The position numbers were made by a program, and so were the translations under genes. This document shows, in pieces, positions 44,535-53,482 of a stretch of 64,000 nucleotides of DNA (within the stretch, counting starts at the first letter, position 1; each line of letters begins with the position of its first letter). Origin of the DNA: Pseudomonadota bacterium (GTDB lineage: Bacteria > Pseudomonadota > Gammaproteobacteria > Burkholderiales > Burkholderiaceae_C); assembly GCA_023387335.1 (NCBI GenBank), contig JAEWIF010000026.1, positions 186,001 through 250,000 on the forward strand, read 5' to 3'. Below the pieces are notes generated by a model. The model was not told the DNA's origin and made no database searches. It was given only the letters and a program-made list of their open reading frames with translations.

Positions 44535-45080
44535 TCAGGCCGCGGCCCGGCGCACCCAGCTCGGGCTGGCCTTGCGCAGGAAGGCGAGGCGCAGCAGCGG
44601 AAGCAGCATCGCGCTGAGCAGCAGGCCCGTGAGCACGGACAACGTGGTGTGCAGGGCGGTCGCCAGTCGTCTCTGCGTGAGCGAGGCCTGCGTTTCGGCA
44701 GCGGCTTCCTGCGCGGCGGGGGCGGTGAAAACCGCGCCACACGCGCCCTCCATCAGCCGGACCGACTTGGCGCCGCCCGGCCCGATCACTTCGACGCGGC
44801 AGCGCGCCACGTCCTGCGCCGGCGGCCTGGCGCCGATGAGCGCCATCGCGTAGGCGGGCGGCAGCCCCGTCGCCCCCCAGGGCGCGAAGCCGACGTAGCA
44901 GGCGGCCGCCATGATCGGCAGCGCCAGGGCGAGCCAGCTCGCCGCGAAAAGCCGGAAGCGCAGCGGTGACATGCCCTTGCGCGTGCGCCGCTCCGCGCGG
45001 CAGCGATGGCACACGGTGACGTGCGGCGCCAGCACCGCATGGCAGAACGGGCATCGCAACTCAACCTTGGGCAGGGTCAT
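44535..45080 (-). CDS. Zinc-ribbon membrane protein
   Basis: A 181-residue protein. The N-terminus has a C4 zinc ribbon (RCPFCHAVLAPHVTVCHRCR, two CxxC pairs spaced 11 residues apart), then a membrane helix (about 48-68), a soluble part of about 70 residues, and a second helix near residues 148-170. Start at ATG 45080; the upstream frame lacks features. No family assigned; zinc-ribbon/TM proteins like this are often envelope regulators. Confidence 0.6.
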   Translation of the reverse strand: MTLPKVELRCPFCHAVLAPHVTVCHRCRAERRTRKGMSPLRFRLFAASWLALALPIMAAACYVGFAPWGATGLPPAYAMALIGARPPAQDVARCRVEVIGPGGAKSVRLMEGACGAVFTAPAAQEAAAETQASLTQRRLATALHTTLSVLTGLLLSAMLLPLLRLAFLRKASPSWVRRAAA

Positions 45081-45200
45081 CCGGGGTCCTCTTCGCTCAG
45101 GGCTCCATGATGGCCCAGCTCGGCCGTTTCGGGGGCGAGGCAATCGCCGCCATCGGCAAGTCCAATCCTGCTCGACCGCATCCGCGCCCACAATCCTTCC

Positions 45201-45614
45201 ATGCGCTTCCGTGCCGCCGCCGCCAACTCATCCGTCGCCAAGACCGCCGCCTTCGCGGTCATCCACCTGGCCATCGCGGTCCTGCTGGGCTGGACGTTCA
45301 CCGGCGCCTTCGTGCTGGGCGGCCTGCTCGCATTCGTCGAGCCCACGGTCAACACGCTGGTGGCGCACAACCTCGAGAAGTTCGTGGGCCGCGCCGACCT
45401 GGATCCGCGTCGGCGGGCGCTGGTGCTGTCGGGCTCGCTGGCGGCGGCGCACCTGGTGGTCGCCATCGCGGTGGGCTGGGCGCTCACCGGCAGCTGGATC
45501 GCCGCCAGCGCCTACGCGGTCGTCGAACCCCTGGCCAACGCCGTCGCGCACCACTTCTTCAGCCGCTGGTGGGACCGCCGGCCGGCGCTCGCCGCCGCAG
45601 CCGTCGCGGCCTGA
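45201..45614 (+). CDS. DUF2061-like membrane protein with internal duplication
   Basis: A 137-residue protein with about four membrane segments in two similar halves. Both contain a His-aliphatic-Gly-Trp-(Thr)-Gly core and end in VEPxxNxxxHxxxK/S (AFVEPTVNTLVAHNLEK and AVVEPLANAVAHHFFSR). This matches DUF2061. Function unknown. It is convergent with the small gene at 45617. Confidence 0.75.
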   Translation: MRFRAAAANSSVAKTAAFAVIHLAIAVLLGWTFTGAFVLGGLLAFVEPTVNTLVAHNLEKFVGRADLDPRRRALVLSGSLAAAHLVVAIAVGWALTGSWIAASAYAVVEPLANAVAHHFFSRWWDRRPALAAAAVAA

Positions 45615-45616
45615 GC

Positions 45617-45829
45617 TCAGCCGCGCGGCACCGCCGCCAGTTCCCACTGGCGGTCGTGTTCCGAGCGCCGCAGGATGTACGGGCCGTCGTCCGTCTCCAC
45701 TTTCCACCAGCGCATGCCGGGGCCCCACCAGCGGTCGAGCACGGCCAGCACCGGCAGCCGGCGGCTGCCGAACCAGACCACCGCGGGATCGGCCTGCGCG
45801 GCGGCGTCGAGTTCCACCCGGATTTCCAC
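45617..45829 (-). CDS. Small DUF6504-like protein, GTG start
   Basis: A 70-residue protein with the pattern VVWFGSRRLPVLAVLDRWW, GMRWWKVETDDG and YILRRSEHDRQWELA, similar to a family of tiny all-beta proteins. There is no ATG at a fitting site; GTG at 45829 is chosen since the longer frame overlaps the divergent gene at 45917. Coding frame is supported by the compact domain, but the start and the family are provisional. Confidence 0.55.
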   Translation of the reverse strand: MEIRVELDAAAQADPAVVWFGSRRLPVLAVLDRWWGPGMRWWKVETDDGPYILRRSEHDRQWELAAVPRG

Positions 45830-45916
45830 CCGCGCAGGATAGAGGGCGGCTGGCTCAGCGGGACCCCTCGCCGCGGATTGCCCACAATGCTTCGTTTCCC
45901 AATCTTTCGCGAGTGC

Positions 45917-46357
45917 ATGCCGAACATGAACATCCCGAACGCCGAGTTGATCCGCGCGGTGCTGGATGGCCAGATCGTCCAGGTCACGCCCAACGACGAT
46001 GGCTGGACCGACATGGATCCCAGCATCGCGGTCGCCACCCTGGTGCGCGCAGCGCCCGGCCTCAAGTTCCGGCTGAAGCCCAATTCCATCGTGCACTGGC
46101 TGCCCGTGTTCCGGAGCAAGGACGGCGGTGCGGGCCTGGGCAACGTGTACGTCGATCGCCATCGCATCCCGCGCGAGTTGCCGGCGGGACCCGTGGTGAA
46201 GTTGATCCGCCTGGAACTCGACGCCGAAACGCTGGAGCCGATCTCGGCCTCGGCCGAGCCGCTCGATGCGCAGCCGCAGCCGCCGGCGCGCCACAACCCG
46301 CGCGACCGCGGCGCGCATCCTGAACGCATGGCCGCGGGCCCGCGCGTCGAAGCCTGA
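45917..46357 (+). CDS. Hypothetical protein
   Basis: About 146 residues, soluble. The first 90 residues are a folded domain (ELIRAVLDGQIVQVTPNDDG, KFRLKPNSIVHWLPVF), the last 45 are basic and disordered. In-frame ATG codons at 45887, 45917 and 45926 all lack good ribosome binding sites; 45917 is a compromise. No family recognised. Confidence 0.5.
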   Translation: MPNMNIPNAELIRAVLDGQIVQVTPNDDGWTDMDPSIAVATLVRAAPGLKFRLKPNSIVHWLPVFRSKDGGAGLGNVYVDRHRIPRELPAGPVVKLIRLELDAETLEPISASAEPLDAQPQPPARHNPRDRGAHPERMAAGPRVEA

Positions 46358-46414
46358 CTTTCCCTATCACCGGCCCGCGGGTCCCGACCGTACAGTGCCC
46401 CATCGCTGTATCGG

Positions 46415-48220
46415 ATGGAAGACATGCCGCTGGACTGGCTGAACGATCCCTCGCTGATGGCGCCGCCGCGCGCGGTGCGCGTGCCGCTGGACGACGGCTG
46501 CTTCGTGCTGCGCTCGCCGCAGGCGCTCAAGCCCTACGCGCGATGCATCGGCGAATGGCTGGAGCACTGGTCGGAGCACACGCCCGACGCGCCCGCTTTC
46601 GCGGAGCGGCAGGCCGACGGCGGCTGGCAGCGCCTGACCTGGCGCGAGACGCGCGAGCGCGTGGGCCGCATCGCGCAGTCGCTGCTGGACATGAAGCTGC
46701 CGGCCCACGCGCCGGTGGTCGTGCTCTCGGACAACGCGCTCGAGCACCTGCTGCTGGCGCTGGCGGCGATGCACGTGGGCATCCCCGTGTGCACCGTGTC
46801 CAGCGCGTACTGCCGCCTCACGCAGGACTACAGCAAGGTTCACGGCATCCTGAACACGCTCGGGCCGGCGCTGGTCTACGCGTCGGATGCGGCCGTGTAC
46901 GGGCCCGCGATCGCCAGCAGCGGATTGCGCTGTCCCGTCGTGTTGGGCCGCGGGGCGGGGAAGCATCCCGGCGCGCTGCCGTTCGGCGAGCTGCTCGAGA
47001 AGAAGGAAGGCCCCGGCGTGCGCCAGGCCTACGAGGCGATCACGCCCGACATGCACGCCAAGTACCTGCTGACCTCGGGCTCCACCGGCCATCCCAAGGT
47101 GGTGATCAACACGCATCGCATGCTGTGCGCCAACCAGCAGATGATCGCGCAGGCCTGGCGCTTCCTCGAGAAGGAGAAGCCGGTGCTGGTGGACTGGCTG
47201 CCCTGGAGCCACACCTTCGGGGCCAACCACAACCTGCACATGGTGCTGCGCAACGGCGGCACGCTGGCCATCGACGAGGGGCGTCCCGCGCCGGGCCTGA
47301 TCGAGAAGACGCTGGCCAACCTCGCCGAGGTGCAGCCCACCATCTGGTTCAACGTGCCGCGCGGCTTCGACGTCGCGCTGCCGCTGCTGGAAGCCGACCC
47401 GGACCTCGCGCGCAAGGTCTTCGCGCGGCTGCGCGTGATCTTCTACGCCGGCGCCGCGCTGCCGCAGGCCACGTGGGAGCGGCTGCAGGCGCTGGCGCGC
47501 AAGGTGCGCGGCGAAGACGTCTGGCTCACCACCTCGTGGGGCTCGACCGAGACCTCGCCCGCGATCACCAGCGCGCACTGGCGGCTGGACCGGGCGGGTG
47601 TCATCGGCGGCATGCTGCCCGGGCTGGAGATGAAGTTCGTGCCCAACGGCGAGAAGCTGGAACTGCGCGTGCGCGGCGTCAGCATCTTCCCCGGCTACCG
47701 CGATGCGCCGCACCTCACGGCGCAGGCCTTCGACGCCGAGGGCTACTACTGCATCGGCGACGCCGGCTTCCTGGCCGACGAGGCGCATCCGGAAAGCGGC
47801 GTGGTGTTCAACGGCCGCGTGGCGGAAGACTTCAAGCTCACCACGGGCACCTGGGTTTCGGTGGGAACGCTGCGCGTCAAGGTGGTGTCCGCGCTCGCGC
47901 CGCTGGCGCAGGACGTGGTGGTCACGGGGCACGACCGGCACGAGATCGGGGTGCTGGTGTTTCCCACACCGGCCGCGGCGGCCTTGCCTGCGGACGAGCT
48001 GGCGACCCGGATCGGTTCGGCGCTGCGCAGGCTGCGCGAGGAGGGCGGCGGATCGTCGCAGTGCCCCGTGCGCGCGCTGGTGCTGGCGCAACCGCCCAGC
48101 GCGGATGCGGGCGAGATCACGGACAAGGGCTACATCAACCAGCGGGCGGTGCTGCAGCGCAGGGCGGAGCAGGTGGCGCGGTTGTATGCGGGGGGCGAGG
48201 GCGTGATCGTCCTGGTTTGA
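46415..48220 (+). CDS. fcs: Feruloyl-CoA synthetase
   Basis: A 601-residue ANL-superfamily ligase. The P-loop YLLTSGSTGHPKVVIN and the feruloyl-CoA synthase pattern (LVDWLPWSHTFGANHNLHMV, TTSWGSTETSPAI, FKLTTGTWVSVGTLRVK) are present. It converts ferulate, ATP and CoA to feruloyl-CoA, the first step of CoA-dependent lignin-derived phenylpropanoid breakdown. The ech and vdh partners are not in the window. The C-terminal Gly-Lys is in GEITDKGYINQRA. Confidence 0.9.
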   Translation: MEDMPLDWLNDPSLMAPPRAVRVPLDDGCFVLRSPQALKPYARCIGEWLEHWSEHTPDAPAFAERQADGGWQRLTWRETRERVGRIAQSLLDMKLPAHAPVVVLSDNALEHLLLALAAMHVGIPVCTVSSAYCRLTQDYSKVHGILNTLGPALVYASDAAVYGPAIASSGLRCPVVLGRGAGKHPGALPFGELLEKKEGPGVRQAYEAITPDMHAKYLLTSGSTGHPKVVINTHRMLCANQQMIAQAWRFLEKEKPVLVDWLPWSHTFGANHNLHMVLRNGGTLAIDEGRPAPGLIEKTLANLAEVQPTIWFNVPRGFDVALPLLEADPDLARKVFARLRVIFYAGAALPQATWERLQALARKVRGEDVWLTTSWGSTETSPAITSAHWRLDRAGVIGGMLPGLEMKFVPNGEKLELRVRGVSIFPGYRDAPHLTAQAFDAEGYYCIGDAGFLADEAHPESGVVFNGRVAEDFKLTTGTWVSVGTLRVKVVSALAPLAQDVVVTGHDRHEIGVLVFPTPAAAALPADELATRIGSALRRLREEGGGSSQCPVRALVLAQPPSADAGEITDKGYINQRAVLQRRAEQVARLYAGGEGVIVLV

Positions 48221-48232
48221 GCGCTGCGCCTC

Positions 48233-48298
48233 CTGGATCCCCGCCTAGTGGGGATGACGAAGAAGCGACCCGTCATTCCCGCGGAGGCGGGAATCCAG
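48233..48298. repeat. REP-like inverted pair
   Basis: Two copies of a palindromic unit face each other: 48233-48259 and 48271-48298. Both contain CTGGAT-x-CCCGCC at the outer end and GATGACG/ CGTCATTCCCGC at the inner end. The unit resembles the CGTCATTCCCGCG...GGCGGGAATCCAG repeats that are common between proteobacterial genes. It lies directly before the Rhs island. Confidence 0.75.
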
Positions 48299-48400
48299 TG
48301 CTCCAACCACGCAGTTCTGACCGGGACTTGGCTGACCTTCTGCCTCTTCTAATAGGCCTTCGGCCTTCCAAATCACTTCCACGAAAACGCGGAGGAAGTG

Positions 48401-51400
48401 ATGAAGAAATTGTGCTGCCGCATTGGGCTCGCCATTCTTGCTTGCATAGGTTCTGACAAGTCATCGGCTCAAACTGCACCCGGTGAGATCGTCGAGTATC
48501 CAGACACCAGCCTGACAGCCTGCCCGGATCGGAACCAGGTTCTTTCCCACTTCTACTTCTCCTTAGACCTTCCTCATTACCGAGGAGCAAGCTGGTGTGG
48601 CCCTGCGGAAACGATAGTGGAAGCGGCCAACCGGGGCGGCTGGTTGACGCCTTGGGTACTCGAGGAGTGCCATGCGGGGCAGTACTGGCGAATGTCGAGC
48701 GGCTGCAAAGTAGGTGAACTTGCCTGCGACGGCACCACGGGGCGCCATGATTGGTCGCCAATGCGTGATATCACTATGGTGTGCAACGTGACCGAGTCTC
48801 CAGAGAGCCCGGCCCTCGGATGCATAACCGGTGCGGGGGGCTTTTTCAGGTGCATTCCGGATCTAGGAGTTCTCCCCTCGAATACGCCGTCCGGCACCCC
48901 GGTCGGCGGTGGCCTCAATCCCAATGCCGGCCCGCCCGGCGACGACTCGCGAGCCGATATTCCGCCCCAAGTGCTGCTGGACGTCGGCACAGGTCAACGT
49001 TCATGTACCCGAGCCGAGGCTATCGGCAACCCCATCTTCGCCGGCACAGGCAACAAGTACCAGGAAGACCTCGATTACTCGACGCCCTCCGGCCTGCGAT
49101 TCACGCGCTACTACAACTCCTCGCTGCCCGGCTGGACACATAGCTACGGCATGCGCGTGCTGACCCGCGACAATCGCGCAGTCGCTCTACGTCCCACTGG
49201 CCAGGCCTACGGATTCACCGGCACTGGTCCTGGAGAGTGGACCGGAGATCCGGCCACGCGCGGGCAGTTGATCAGGCTGCAGGCCAACGAGCCGTCGGGT
49301 TCGACGTGGAAGTACCTCGTGCAGGATGGAACTGCGGAGTACTACGACGCCGAGGGCCGGATCATGCGGATCGTTCGTCTTGGCGGCCAGACGTTCACCG
49401 CGCACCATGAGCAAGGCTTGCTTCGCATCGTGTCCGATCCGTTCGGGCGCAGGCTGCTGTTCGAGTACGACGGGGACAACCGCTTGCAGCGTTTGTCCAC
49501 TCCCGAGGACATGAGCATCGAGTACATCTACGACCACAAAGGCCGCCTGACGACCGTCAGCTATCCGGAGTGGGGCCATCGTCACTACCGCTACGAGAGC
49601 GCGCAATACCCGTTGGCCCTCACCTTCGCCTCCGACTTCTACGGGTTCACGCGCTGGAGTTATGACGCGCAAGGCCGAGCCGTGCTGTCGGAACAGGCCG
49701 GCGGGGTCCAGCGCCATCAGTTGGCGTTCGAGGCGGATGGCTCGGTGCAGGTCGTTGATTCCCTGGGCACTTCTCGCGTGCAACGCTACGGCGCGGCGGG
49801 TGCAAGAAGAGTGTTCGCCGGCCAGAGCCAATCCTGCGCCCATTGCGTCGGTGACGCGGCCGACCAGATCGTGGACGGCATCAGCGGCCTGGTCCTGGAA
49901 AGCCGCGATCATCTTGGTGTCTCCACGACCTTCAGCTACGAGCCGCGAAACCTGCCTACCTCGATCACGCGGGCGCAAGGCAGGCCCGAGCAGCGCCAGG
50001 TGCAGGTGGAGTGGCATCCGACGCTCCGCTTGCCTGTCCGCGTGATCGAGTCGGGCAGGACCACCGAGTTCGGCTATGACAGCCTGGGCAATAGGGTCAG
50101 CAAGACAGCGACCGATGTTCGGACCGGCCAGCGGAGAACGTGGAGGTGGACGTACAACCCGCTGGGACTCGCCGATTCGATGACCGATCCACGCAGTGGT
50201 GTCTGGCGGTACGGACACGACCCACAAGGCAATCGTGTCAGCGTCATCGATCCGGCGGGGCAGGAGACACGCTACACGTTCGACGCCGCAGGCAAGGTGC
50301 TGACCGAGCAAAGTCCTGGGCGCGCCATGCGCGCCTATGCCTGGGATGCGCGACATCGGCTTACCAGCGCCAGCGAGGGGGACGAAACCACTCACTACGC
50401 ATATGCGGGAGATGGACTTCTTTATAGCGTGACACGGCCGGACGGCTATCAGATCAGCTACGAGTACGACAACGCCCGTCGGCTGACGTCCATGATCGAC
50501 AACCTGGGCAACAGCATCCAGTACACGCTGGACGCCGCAGGCAATCGCGTGCGGGAGGAGGCCCGGGACGAGTTCGGCCAGCTTTCCCGGGTGACGGGGC
50601 GGGTGATCGACGGCTTCGGCAGGGTGGCCGCCCTGCAGGGCGCACAGGGACAGACCACGTCATTTGCGTACGACGCGAACGGCGAACCGATCAGCACCAC
50701 CAGCCCGTTGAACGAGACGACGCGCCGGACGCTCGACGGCTTGCGCCGCGTCACCGCCACCACGTTACAGGACAACGCGACGAGTGGGCACGTCTGGAAC
50801 TCATTGGACCAGTTGACCCAGCTGACGGATCCCAAAGGCGTGGCGACGCTTTACGTCCATGATGCCTTCGGCGAGATCGCGAACGAGACAAGCCCGGACA
50901 TCAATACGGTCGTTCACCGGCGGGATGCTGCAGGCAACCTGATGGAGACCACGGACGCCAAAGGCCAGGTCACGACCATTGATCGCGATCTCCTTGGCCG
51001 CGCGCGGGAAATCCGCCGTGCCGACGGAGAAATCGCGTTCCATCAGTACAACACCGCCGGTGACGTCGTACGCACGGACGATAGATCAGGTTCCGTCTCG
51101 TTCACGTACGACGATCACGGCCGGGTCGTTTCCAAGACGCAGACCGTCAATGACAACCCGGCGAACCCCAGCCGGCACACGCTGGCCTACGGCTACGAGC
51201 GCGGACGCCTCACCAGTGTCGATTACCCCAGCGGGCTGCGGGCTCGATACCTGCGCTATGCGGGCCGCATCGTCGTTCTGGATGTGCAGCTGCCGGGTCT
51301 TTTTCTCGAAGATCCCGTCCCGCTCATGTTCGATCTGAGGTACACGGCGCTCGGCCAGCCGAGATCATGGCAGTGGAGCAATGGTGAAGAGGCTTCGCGT

Positions 51401-52960
51401 TCATTCGACCTGGATGGCCGCATGACGCGCAACGAGTTCGCCGAATACACCCACGACGCGGCGGGACGGATCACGGGCATCTCGCAGAAGCTCTGGGTGC
51501 GCAGCACTGACTCGAAGCCTGAATCGTTCTCCCAGGCGACGCTGTCATGGCTTGCGGGATATGACCGCCGTGATCGCCTGATCCGGTTCGAGCGGTCCGG
51601 GGCCGGCACCCAGTACACGTACGACCCGAACGGAAACCGGCTCACCGCGACCGAAAGCGTCTCCAGCGACGTGGACCTGGAAGGCGAGTTCGACAAGGGC
51701 GACCTCGGCAGAACGACTCGCCGGGTTTTCGACATCGAGGCGGCCAGCAATCGCCTTGTGGGCATGACGCAGACGACCGAACTCGTCCGGGTCGGCAAGG
51801 CGCCTTCGAATGCCGGCGCGACCGTGACGTTCTCCATCGACGCCAACGGTTCGATGACCGGCGACGGCCTGCGCAGCTTCGAGTACGACGCCGCGAACCG
51901 GCTGGAGAAAGTGCGTACGCCGCAACACAACGGCTCCGCGGCGATCCGCTACCTGCACAACACGGCCGGACAGCGGGTCTTCCGCAGCGAACCTGCGGCG
52001 GATGACGCGACACCGGATCCGGAGGTTCTGGGCGAGGGCTTCGTCGCCTGGCTCAAGCGCCGCTTCGGCTGGCTGTTCACGGCCGCGAAGGCGCCCAACG
52101 GCAGCCTAGGCGTCGTCTACCTCCACGGCGATGGCGAGATCCCGCCATGGGCACTGCTGGGCGAGTACGACAACGGCACCGCCAAGGGGCGCGGCAGCAC
52201 GGAGTACATCTGGCTTCCGCTGGAGGACGGGTCGGCGATCCCAGTGGGGATGTTCCGGGGCGGAAAGTTGTATGCGGTGCATACGGACCACTTGGGAACG
52301 CCGCGAGTGGTGAAGGATGACCAGAGGCGGCCGGTTTGGCAGTGGCCGTATAGCGCGTTTGGGGACAACAAGCCGACGGGGCCTTTGATCGAAGCGCGTA
52401 AGCCTCCGACTCAACTAAGTGCCACCAAACCGATCGAGTTCGGGCTTAGGTTCCCGGGTCAGTACGAGGACGCTGACGCGGGACTCAACTACAACCTGTT
52501 CCGCTGGTATCACTCGAAGGGCGGGCGATTCACGCAGGCAGATCCTGTCGGCGCTCGGGGCGGCTTGAATCGCTTCGCCTATGTGGAGGGGAACCCCTTG
52601 AGCTATATCGATCCGAAAGGGCTGAGTCCGGCCGATATTCAGAAGATCTTGGAAACGGTCAACTCCACCGTATCCAGCATGACTTCCCAGGGAGCAAGGA
52701 ATTCCAATCCTTACTTCAACAATGTGTCGAGCACTCTGAATCTGGTGTCTGGTGGACGGCTTGGCAGCCCATACCTTGGGTGTGGTGACCAGGAATCAGT
52801 AGTTCGGGATCAGTTGGAGAAGCGACAGTACGATGACCAGTGGACGTTCACGCAACAATCGAACGGAATTCACAAGTGGGGAGAGGCGAGATCGAGCAAT
52901 CCTGCTGATCCGGTTGTCACCTATGACCCCTGGCGCGGCACCACCAAACTAGGACGTTAA
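48401..52960 (+). CDS. Secreted Rhs/YD-repeat polymorphic toxin candidate with Cys-His-Asp C-terminal domain
   Basis: About 1519 residues. A signal sequence ending near SSAQTA is followed by a Cys-rich N-terminal domain (about 30-160), then YD repeats (about 200-1280, for example YDSLGNRVSKT, YDANGEPIST), and the Rhs core with HTDHLGTPRVV (H1294) to DPKGL (D1404). The last ~112 residues are unlike the rest and hold CGDQ (C1461), HKWGEA (H1491) and YDPW (D1509), in the order of papain/transglutaminase-type triads. Start at ATG 48401 after GGAGG; GTG 48398 is also in frame. The stop overlaps the next gene (TAATG). GC content is visibly lower than in the neighbours, most of all at the 3' end. 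Confidence 0.85.
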   Translation: MKKLCCRIGLAILACIGSDKSSAQTAPGEIVEYPDTSLTACPDRNQVLSHFYFSLDLPHYRGASWCGPAETIVEAANRGGWLTPWVLEECHAGQYWRMSSGCKVGELACDGTTGRHDWSPMRDITMVCNVTESPESPALGCITGAGGFFRCIPDLGVLPSNTPSGTPVGGGLNPNAGPPGDDSRADIPPQVLLDVGTGQRSCTRAEAIGNPIFAGTGNKYQEDLDYSTPSGLRFTRYYNSSLPGWTHSYGMRVLTRDNRAVALRPTGQAYGFTGTGPGEWTGDPATRGQLIRLQANEPSGSTWKYLVQDGTAEYYDAEGRIMRIVRLGGQTFTAHHEQGLLRIVSDPFGRRLLFEYDGDNRLQRLSTPEDMSIEYIYDHKGRLTTVSYPEWGHRHYRYESAQYPLALTFASDFYGFTRWSYDAQGRAVLSEQAGGVQRHQLAFEADGSVQVVDSLGTSRVQRYGAAGARRVFAGQSQSCAHCVGDAADQIVDGISGLVLESRDHLGVSTTFSYEPRNLPTSITRAQGRPEQRQVQVEWHPTLRLPVRVIESGRTTEFGYDSLGNRVSKTATDVRTGQRRTWRWTYNPLGLADSMTDPRSGVWRYGHDPQGNRVSVIDPAGQETRYTFDAAGKVLTEQSPGRAMRAYAWDARHRLTSASEGDETTHYAYAGDGLLYSVTRPDGYQISYEYDNARRLTSMIDNLGNSIQYTLDAAGNRVREEARDEFGQLSRVTGRVIDGFGRVAALQGAQGQTTSFAYDANGEPISTTSPLNETTRRTLDGLRRVTATTLQDNATSGHVWNSLDQLTQLTDPKGVATLYVHDAFGEIANETSPDINTVVHRRDAAGNLMETTDAKGQVTTIDRDLLGRAREIRRADGEIAFHQYNTAGDVVRTDDRSGSVSFTYDDHGRVVSKTQTVNDNPANPSRHTLAYGYERGRLTSVDYPSGLRARYLRYAGRIVVLDVQLPGLFLEDPVPLMFDLRYTALGQPRSWQWSNGEEASRSFDLDGRMTRNEFAEYTHDAAGRITGISQKLWVRSTDSKPESFSQATLSWLAGYDRRDRLIRFERSGAGTQYTYDPNGNRLTATESVSSDVDLEGEFDKGDLGRTTRRVFDIEAASNRLVGMTQTTELVRVGKAPSNAGATVTFSIDANGSMTGDGLRSFEYDAANRLEKVRTPQHNGSAAIRYLHNTAGQRVFRSEPAADDATPDPEVLGEGFVAWLKRRFGWLFTAAKAPNGSLGVVYLHGDGEIPPWALLGEYDNGTAKGRGSTEYIWLPLEDGSAIPVGMFRGGKLYAVHTDHLGTPRVVKDDQRRPVWQWPYSAFGDNKPTGPLIEARKPPTQLSATKPIEFGLRFPGQYEDADAGLNYNLFRWYHSKGGRFTQADPVGARGGLNRFAYVEGNPLSYIDPKGLSPADIQKILETVNSTVSSMTSQGARNSNPYFNNVSSTLNLVSGGRLGSPYLGCGDQESVVRDQLEKRQYDDQWTFTQQSNGIHKWGEARSSNPADPVVTYDPWRGTTKLGR

Positions 52961-53145
52961 TGATGCTTCGCAGACTGGCCGTTTGGGGTGTGGTGTTTGC
53001 AGCAGGTGGCGCTGTCCTCTGGGGAAAACACTCCTACGACACGACGGGCATGTCATTGCTGATGGGCGCATTCGGCGGACTTCTCATTGGGTTGGCGGTT
53101 GGTTGGGCCATTCATTCGCTTCACCACAAGCGCAAACGCAACTAG
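52960..53145 (+). CDS. Two-helix small membrane protein, candidate immunity protein of the Rhs toxin
   Basis: Sixty-one residues: two membrane helices (about residues 5-23 and 31-52) and a basic tail HHKRKRN. The start ATG overlaps the Rhs stop codon (TAATG), so the two are translationally coupled. Position immediately after an Rhs C-terminal domain is where immunity genes sit. No family is recognised. An alternative is a helper for secretion or an unrelated small membrane protein. Confidence 0.6.
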   Translation: MMLRRLAVWGVVFAAGGAVLWGKHSYDTTGMSLLMGAFGGLLIGLAVGWAIHSLHHKRKRN

Positions 53146-53183
53146 TGAGAGCATCGAAGCTCTGGGATCGGCCGAAAACGGTC

Positions 53184-53477
53184 TCACTCCGTCGGCAGCT
53201 GATCGAACGCCTCGAACCTCGGAAACGGCGGCTTCACCTCGTTGATCTCCATCCGCTCCACCAGCGCGCTTTCGACCCCGTCGTCCATCCACTCGCACAT
53301 GCTCGCCACCACCTCCGGCGGCCCCTGCAGCATCGCCTCGACCGAGTCGTCCATCCGGTTGCGCACCCAGCCCGTGAGGCCCAGTTCGCGGGCTTGCTGA
53401 ACGCAGGCGTAGCGGTAACCCACGCCCTGCACGCGCCCACGCACGCGCACCAGGCGGGTTTCGATCGCAGGACCCAT
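53184..53477 (-). CDS. acyP: Acylphosphatase
   Basis: A 97-residue acylphosphatase. The phosphate loop VRGRVQGVGYR, with the catalytic Arg, and the catalytic Asn in GWVRNRMDDSVEAMLQG are intact. It hydrolyses acyl phosphates. Start at ATG 53477, five bases after the stop of the upstream response regulator gene, so the two are co-transcribed. Confidence 0.93.
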   Translation of the reverse strand: MGPAIETRLVRVRGRVQGVGYRYACVQQARELGLTGWVRNRMDDSVEAMLQGPPEVVASMCEWMDDGVESALVERMEINEVKPPFPRFEAFDQLPTE

Positions 53478-53482
53478 CCGCG

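Noticed and set aside
48401..53145. Rhs region as part of a type VI secretion locus
   Set aside because: No PAAR, VgrG, Hcp or Eag chaperone is nearby, and the protein begins with a signal peptide.
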